DNA of 64,000 nt from a bacterium (GTDB lineage: Bacteria; Vulcanimicrobiota; Xenobia; Xenobiales; JADMJV01), in contig JASBRJ010000377.1 of NCBI GenBank assembly GCA_030149525.1, forward strand, positions 1 to 64,000, given 5' to 3'. Of this stretch, positions 59,278 through 64,000 are shown in pieces; the stretch's first letter is position 1, and each line of letters begins with the position of its first letter. A model generated the notes under the pieces. That model did not search any database, was not told the DNA's origin, and saw nothing but the letters and a program-made list of their open reading frames with translations. Position numbers and translations under genes: made by a program.

Positions 59278-61509
59278 TTGAAAGGGGGGATACTCTATCG
59301 CATTACTCTGCTATGCACAGGACTCGTTTTAACCACGGCTCTGGTGGAAGCCCTGTGGGTCTTTCGGGGGTTCGAAGATCAGCTCGTCGATCAGTGCTTC
59401 TCCGAGTTGAAAGCAGAGACTTTCGCCGAGGAGGTTCGTCTTCGGGCAAGGCTACAGGAGTTTCGCCAGGACACTCTTTTCCTTGTCGACCTTCCATCTC
59501 TTGATAGCTTCCTAAAAACCCGCTCGCCGGAGAAAAAGGCGCGACTCGAAAACATTTTTCTCGAGCTAGCGAAAAACAAACCTCACTATCTTCAGGTCAG
59601 AGTCCTGGAGGCTTCCCAAGATGGTCTTGAGCTAGTTCGTGTGGATCGAATGACCCCCGACGGATCGGTAAGGATAGCACCGGATCTCAAGCCCAAAGGG
59701 CATCGTACTTACTTCCAGGAGACCGTGAGTCTGGGGTCCGGTGATGTCTCTTTCTCCAAGATCGAACTCAATCGAGAGGAAGGCCAAATCAGCCAACCTC
59801 CAACCCCCGTTCTCCGCGCCTCAAGCCCCCTTTATCGGGAGGGAAAGCTGGTCGCTATTCTTGTTGTTAACATTGATGCTACCGGCGCTCTCAAAAGACT
59901 TCAGGTCTCACCAAATCAGGCGGATGTGCTGTTCACCACCGACAGTACCGGCGAATTTGTGGCTCATCCCGATCCCAACAAAACTTTTCAGTTTGAGTAC
60001 GGCAGAAGTGCGAGCATTCAGGAATCTTTCCCGGAATTCCAAGCTGTTTTCGAATCCGCCTCTAACCGTGAAACTCTCGAACCTGTCCTGGCCCGAAACG
60101 AAGAAAGCCTGGCAGTCCTTCGTCTTATCGCCTACGATCCCAATACTCCGGACCGGCGACTGGGTCTTGTAGCATCACGGAGTCTCTCCAATGTTCTGGC
60201 TGCCTCCAGGAATGTGCAACATCACAACCAAATCTATCTGGCCGCCACCGTTCTAGCCCTGTTGGGAAGTGGTCTGGGTGCCTTGCTGGCTAGACAGATC
60301 GCGGCTCCCTTTCAATCCATGACAGCGAAACTCAAGGATGTCAGAGCCGGAGAGAAAGTCGAACTACCTGTGAAGGTGGGTGGAGAGGCCGGCAAACTAG
60401 CTCGAGCTTTCCATGGTCTGCTGGAAAGAGAACGGGCTGTGCTCAATACCGCCGCCGACGCTATCGTCACCATCGACTCCGAAGGTCAACTTCTTGCTTT
60501 CAATCTGGGAGCAGAGAAGATGTTCGGTTACAAGCCCGAGGAAATCGTGGGAGAAAACGTGGCCTCACTCATGCCTGAAGAGGTGGCCGCAGAGCATAAT
60601 AGACATCTGAGCAATTATTCTGCGGGACGAGGGACGGGAGGGGTCGGAAGAGTCCGGGAACTGATAGCCAAGAAGAAAGACGGCACTCTCTTTCCCATCG
60701 AACTGTCGGTAGGGGAGCTGCGGCTCAATGACCGGACCCAGTTCGTTGGGATCATGCGAGACATTACCGAGAGAAAGCAGGCTGAGGTGGCTCTGCGCCG
60801 ATCCCATGAATCTCTGGCCCGTTCCAACGCAGAGTTAGAGCAGTTTGCTCATGTAGCCTCTCATGATCTGCAGGGTCCACTCCGGTCCATAGTCAGCTTC
60901 TCCCAACTGCTTCAGCGTCGTTGCGCCCACAAACTCGACGAAAAGGAAGTCGAGTTGCTGAATTTCATTATCGACGGGGCTTCCCGAATGAGAGAATTGA
61001 CAAGAGACATTCTCGATCTGGCCTCTCTGGGTAAAGAGGCGCGCGAGAAGGAAGAGGTCCAACTCGGGGGGCTGATTGAGAAAACGATCAAGGACCTGAA
61101 AGCAGATATTGAGATCAGTGAGGCCGACATAGAGTGGCGCGACTTACCGACCGTGTGGGGCTACCCAAGCCTGTTGGGGCAACTGTTTATGAACCTTATC
61201 CAGAATTCCATCAAATACGGGGATGCGGAAGAGTCTCCCCAAATCAGAATATCCGGCCGGGTGGACAGCGAAGGCGGTCACATCCTTGAAGTTTCCGACA
61301 ACGGCCCCGGAATCGACAAGAGGTATCACAATCTCATCTTTCATCCGTTTCAACGCGTAGACACAACGAAGGACGGAACCGGTATCGGGCTCTCTCTCTG
61401 CAAGAAGATCGTCGAACGCCACGGCGGCTCCATCTCAGTGAAGTCGGCGCCTGGCTCGGGGACAACCTTTATTATCAGACTGCCTTCAGGCCCTATTGCG
61501 GCCGTGTGA
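59278..61509 (+). CDS. Membrane PAS sensor histidine kinase
   Basis: TTG 59278 is the first usable start after the regulator's stop (743 residues); no clear SD, so coupling is likely. Order: TM1 (about 9-27), an extracytoplasmic sensor domain (about 30-315, dCache/PDC-like), TM2 (IYLAATVLALLGSGLGALL), HAMP, PAS (AIVTIDSEGQLLAFNLGAEK to FVGIMRDITERK), HisKA with phospho-acceptor His in HVASHDLQGPLRS, and HATPase with NLIQNSIKYG, SDNGPGID and GTGIGLSLCKKIVERHGG. It should phosphorylate the upstream receiver. Its end overlaps the FKBP gene by 17 bases. Confidence 0.93.
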   Translation: MKGGILYRITLLCTGLVLTTALVEALWVFRGFEDQLVDQCFSELKAETFAEEVRLRARLQEFRQDTLFLVDLPSLDSFLKTRSPEKKARLENIFLELAKNKPHYLQVRVLEASQDGLELVRVDRMTPDGSVRIAPDLKPKGHRTYFQETVSLGSGDVSFSKIELNREEGQISQPPTPVLRASSPLYREGKLVAILVVNIDATGALKRLQVSPNQADVLFTTDSTGEFVAHPDPNKTFQFEYGRSASIQESFPEFQAVFESASNRETLEPVLARNEESLAVLRLIAYDPNTPDRRLGLVASRSLSNVLAASRNVQHHNQIYLAATVLALLGSGLGALLARQIAAPFQSMTAKLKDVRAGEKVELPVKVGGEAGKLARAFHGLLERERAVLNTAADAIVTIDSEGQLLAFNLGAEKMFGYKPEEIVGENVASLMPEEVAAEHNRHLSNYSAGRGTGGVGRVRELIAKKKDGTLFPIELSVGELRLNDRTQFVGIMRDITERKQAEVALRRSHESLARSNAELEQFAHVASHDLQGPLRSIVSFSQLLQRRCAHKLDEKEVELLNFIIDGASRMRELTRDILDLASLGKEAREKEEVQLGGLIEKTIKDLKADIEISEADIEWRDLPTVWGYPSLLGQLFMNLIQNSIKYGDAEESPQIRISGRVDSEGGHILEVSDNGPGIDKRYHNLIFHPFQRVDTTKDGTGIGLSLCKKIVERHGGSISVKSAPGSGTTFIIRLPSGPIAAV

Positions 61510-62320
61510 CCTCTGAGCTTGTAGCCAAGAGTTCCACTTCGAAAAGAAGCGGGCTGTTGGCAGGGATGGCGCCTCTCTCGCGCTCTCCATAAGCCAGATG
61601 AGAGGGAATGTCGAGCAAACGCTTCTCGCCCACCTTCATGCCTTCAACGCCGGTCTCCCAGCCTTTGATGACGCCTCCGGCACCGAGTTGAAAGCTGAAA
61701 GGCTTCTCTCGAGTCAGACTGGAGTCGAATCTCGTCCCGTCTTTGAGCCATCCGGTGTAATGAACAAGGACCGCTTCACCTTTGTCCGCCACCTCCTCGT
61801 TTGAGCCTTCTTGAAGAACGGCATACTTCACACCGTCCTTCTCCATCATTTTGTCGGCAGCAACCTCACTGGGACTTTGCGGGACCTCCCCTTTGAGGAG
61901 GTCAAAGCCTGGCTGGGAAGACTCAACAAAACTGTTCTCGGGGTTCTTACGATCCACATGCAGATGGTTCACTCCCCCCGGCATCACCTGATAGTTGTCC
62001 ACGGCGTTCTCATCGAATTTCGTGTAAAGAAAGCCTCCACCGACCCATTCGTGGACGTACTCGCCGGACTTGGAATCCCCGGAGAAGAGAACCTGGATGT
62101 TCTCACCTTTGGAGGTGTGATATCTCACCAAACCTTCGGCGTTGGCAGCACCGTCGGAGGGAGACTCGTCGAGACTCGGATAGAATGAGTCGATAGCCTG
62201 GGAGAACTGACTCTCCGCCTCCTTGGAATTGGGAAACGCCTGCTTCGACTGAGGGTTGGCAAGAGCCGGGGAAGACTGGAGTTTTCTCAATGATGCTGCT
62301 GTGCGGAGGGTTAAGGCCAT
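61493..62320 (-). CDS. FKBP-type peptidyl-prolyl isomerase
   Basis: ATG 62320 has CTAGGA 7 bases upstream (two codons into the longer frame). The C-terminal 110 residues are an FKBP domain: VLVHYTGWLKDGTRFDSSL, GGVIKGWETGVEGMKVGEKR and HLAYGERERGAIPANSPLLFEVELL. The N-terminal 160 residues are an unrecognised extension without a signal peptide, so it is probably cytoplasmic and may have a second binding function. Confidence 0.92.
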   Translation of the reverse strand: MALTLRTAASLRKLQSSPALANPQSKQAFPNSKEAESQFSQAIDSFYPSLDESPSDGAANAEGLVRYHTSKGENIQVLFSGDSKSGEYVHEWVGGGFLYTKFDENAVDNYQVMPGGVNHLHVDRKNPENSFVESSQPGFDLLKGEVPQSPSEVAADKMMEKDGVKYAVLQEGSNEEVADKGEAVLVHYTGWLKDGTRFDSSLTREKPFSFQLGAGGVIKGWETGVEGMKVGEKRLLDIPSHLAYGERERGAIPANSPLLFEVELLATSSEVTRPQ

Positions 62321-62440
62321 GTTCAAATCCTAGTTCTTTGGTTATTCCATTCAAACACCGGCCGGCTCGAAAGAGCTTAAGATTTTGTAACACTCTCGAG
62401 GAAGAGGTTAAGCCGCCGAGGTGGCCCAACTCTTGGAACT

Positions 62441-63235
62441 ATGAAACGCCTTCTTCTCTTCTCCCTGTTGCTACTCACATTCTCACCGGTTCAGGCCGAA
62501 AGAGTTCCAAAGACGACTGTGGTGGGCTCTGTCTATATGGTGGAGCCGGCTTTCGAACCGGTTCTCCAAGAGACCATTGCAAGGCTTAGAGCTCTTATTT
62601 CCGAGCAAAGAGCTCAAGGAAAGCTGATCGGATTTGTCTCCATTCCCCTCTCTACCCGGGGTGGCGGCTATCGCGACATCAACACCGAGGTTTCGGAACA
62701 GATCAAGAACAAGCTGGAAAAGAGATTTGGAGCCGACCACTTTTGGGCTCTGGCACCCGGATTGGTAGAATCCAGCTTACCGCGAGTGAACGGAATGAGT
62801 GCCGGTGGCGGAGAGTACATGTACATGTGGACCGAGGTTCTGGCCGGTCCGCAAGGCCTGGGCGAGCAGTTCGACCTCATCTATTTCTCCGGCCCCTCGG
62901 ACTTTGCGAACTACTTCGGGCTCAACGGATCAGACGATCTGGGAAAACTTCAGAGCTACCTGGAGGCGACGGAGAAGAAGGACGAGCAGTTCGCCCAGGC
63001 CTTCTCCACCCCGGAGCAAAGAAAAGCCTTCCTCCACTACTACAGCATGAAAGCCTCGGTGAACTTCAGCGACGGCTCGAATGATGAGTGGAATATCTTC
63101 CGCCGTATCAACGAGCGGCGCCGCCGAGAGTTAGGAATCGTAGAACAACTTCCCATCTACTTCGACGGACGCCAGATGCCCTCAGCCGTACTGGAGCGAT
63201 CCGTAAGCAACGGATATGAGGTGTCGGATGAGTGA
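62441..63235 (+). CDS. Secreted hypothetical protein
   Basis: The 264-residue protein has a signal peptide (KRLLLFSLLLLTFSPVQA-ER). The mature part starts with a repeated-strand phrase TTVVGSVYMVEP and a helix (LQETIARLRALISEQRAQG). A Gly/Tyr/Met-rich loop (SAGGGEYMYMWTEVLAG) and a charged helical C-terminus follow. I do not recognise the family. It is followed 130 bases later by the candidate sRNA. Confidence 0.75.
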   Translation: MKRLLLFSLLLLTFSPVQAERVPKTTVVGSVYMVEPAFEPVLQETIARLRALISEQRAQGKLIGFVSIPLSTRGGGYRDINTEVSEQIKNKLEKRFGADHFWALAPGLVESSLPRVNGMSAGGGEYMYMWTEVLAGPQGLGEQFDLIYFSGPSDFANYFGLNGSDDLGKLQSYLEATEKKDEQFAQAFSTPEQRKAFLHYYSMKASVNFSDGSNDEWNIFRRINERRRRELGIVEQLPIYFDGRQMPSAVLERSVSNGYEVSDE

Positions 63236-63364
63236 ATTCTTGTTGGACCAGGTTCCGCTCTAATGTTACAAATGTGAACGCCCGGACTTTTACCTTTTAC
63301 AAACTTTACATCCAGGCAACAGAAATCAGGTTCTCCGAGCGCACTCTCGCTCTATAATCACCTT

Positions 63365-63455
63365 ACAAGCGAATAACACACCGCCCGGTCATCAAATGCT
63401 GTATGTGGACCCTCCTGCTAATCATCCTCTGCAACGACCTGGGCGGTTTTTTTTT
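63365..63455 (+). ncRNA. Candidate small RNA with CCUCCU in its loop
   Basis: A perfect TATAAT (63353-63358) with a poor -35 predicts a start near 63365. ACCGCCCGGTC (63380-63390) pairs with GACCTGGGCGGT (63436-63447) as an 11-bp stem with one bulge, directly followed by nine T (63447-63455). The large loop holds CCTCCT (63411-63416) and TCCTCT, complements of Shine-Dalgarno sequences. The RNA would be about 90 bases. It could instead be the terminator of the 62441-63235 gene. Confidence 0.5.
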
Positions 63456-63461
63456 GCCTTT

Positions 63462-63995
63462 TTAGATGCTGTGCATTTCCACCGACTGCTCCACATGGGT
63501 GGACTCGGGGGAGAGGTTGGCCAGACGGTTTCGAAACTCCCAGGCCAACCAACGAGCGATATTGATGGCGGGGAGCCGCTCTCTGAGAATTTTTCGGTCG
63601 CTGATGAACTGGATGTCAGGACCACGACTGGTGACCGTTACGGCGATATGCTCGAGTTCGTCCAGGGAGATACGCCCGCCCCGAACGGGGATTCCCCAGA
63701 CAGTGGTTCGAGACTGCACTCTTTTTGGAACAATAAGCTCAAGAGTGTTTCGATATCCGGCTAACAGGATTAAAGAGACAACCGTGAAGACGGCAATGCC
63801 GATGAAGTAACGGTAGTCTCCCTCGGCCATCTCGGCCTGGAATAGAGAGAAGCCCTGGCCGTCCGGGCCTCCCGGGAGCGGAATAAATGCCGCCGCTACC
63901 AGAAAGCTTGCCACACAAAACAGTTCGAAAAGAAGACTAGAGCGAAAAAAACACCAACTGACCTTGAGGCCTTCCGGGGTTTTCTCATAATCCAC
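63462..63995 (-). CDS. Membrane protein with PH-like C-terminal domain (near window edge)
   Basis: The 177-residue product has two membrane helices (about 20-40 and 63-82) and a soluble C-terminal half with an ISLDELEHIAVT segment resembling bPH-type domains. GTG 63995 has AGGTC directly before it, but the frame is open to the window end, so the true start may lie outside. No function assigned. It converges with the candidate sRNA, 6 bases apart. Confidence 0.65.
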   Translation of the reverse strand: MDYEKTPEGLKVSWCFFRSSLLFELFCVASFLVAAAFIPLPGGPDGQGFSLFQAEMAEGDYRYFIGIAVFTVVSLILLAGYRNTLELIVPKRVQSRTTVWGIPVRGGRISLDELEHIAVTVTSRGPDIQFISDRKILRERLPAINIARWLAWEFRNRLANLSPESTHVEQSVEMHSI

Positions 63996-64000
63996 GACCT

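Overview
The window looks like one contiguous chromosomal stretch of a moderately GC-rich bacterium with two membranes. The outer membrane is indicated by two SLH-type porins, an lptC-lptB-lptF LPS-export operon and a two-partner-secretion-type haemagglutinin. An SLH domain, then a coiled coil, then a beta barrel is the porin type of diderm Terrabacteria (Cyanobacteria, Deinococcota, Armatimonadota, Eremiobacterota/Vulcanimicrobiota). A DUF3084 gene beside a YqgF-like gene fits the same broad group. I would place it near Eremiobacterota/Vulcanimicrobiota (Xenobia), but that is inference from protein style only. I see no tRNA, rRNA, CRISPR array or complete insertion sequence.

Layout. 1-8.6 kb: a huge helical-repeat protein with a C-terminal zinc ribbon (cut by the left edge), a two-gene nucleotidyltransferase pair resembling a toxin-antitoxin module, then the most unusual locus (3.8-6.3 kb). 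That locus has a PqqD-like domain fused to a Tat-type export segment and a ten-cysteine tail, an HPr-kinase-like ATPase, a second HPr-kinase-like protein that lacks the P-loop, and a small acidic-to-basic peptide, all behind a promoter studded with TTTGCA/TGCAAA half-sites. A duplicated glycine-zipper protein and two small genes follow. 8.7-15.1 kb: two SLH porins with good terminators. 15.4-19.3 kb: secA and prfB, the latter with its programmed +1 frameshift. 19.4-25.6 kb: secreted proteins, a 168-bp nested inverted repeat, two paralogous YVTN beta-propeller proteins, a matrixin-like protease with an altered zinc site, and the DUF3084/YqgF pair. 25.7-33.1 kb: aidB, the lpt operon and a beta-repeat protein. 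33.1-37.2 kb: GC-rich hairpins, a membrane-tethered HTH protein, an AT-richer ADP-ribosylglycohydrolase, a solitary secretin N-domain and a cytoplasmic TolB-like propeller. 37.3-46.4 kb: a 2,798-residue FHA-type exoprotein with a secreted partner gene. 46.4-64 kb: metabolic, regulatory and hypothetical genes. These include an apparently autoregulated RHH-type gene, a second TolB-like propeller, a GNAT acetyltransferase, a 2OG-Fe(II) dioxygenase, two methyltransferases around a zinc-ribbon gene broken by an in-frame TAG, a response regulator/histidine kinase pair, an FKBP and a candidate small RNA.

How they work together: the window mostly supports the cell envelope (LPS transport, porins, Sec export, secreted propellers and proteases, a giant exoprotein). 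Signalling (RR/HK) and a putative peptide-modification locus are embedded in it. Several starts were moved from the longest ORF to an internal start with a Shine-Dalgarno sequence; these are stated per gene.
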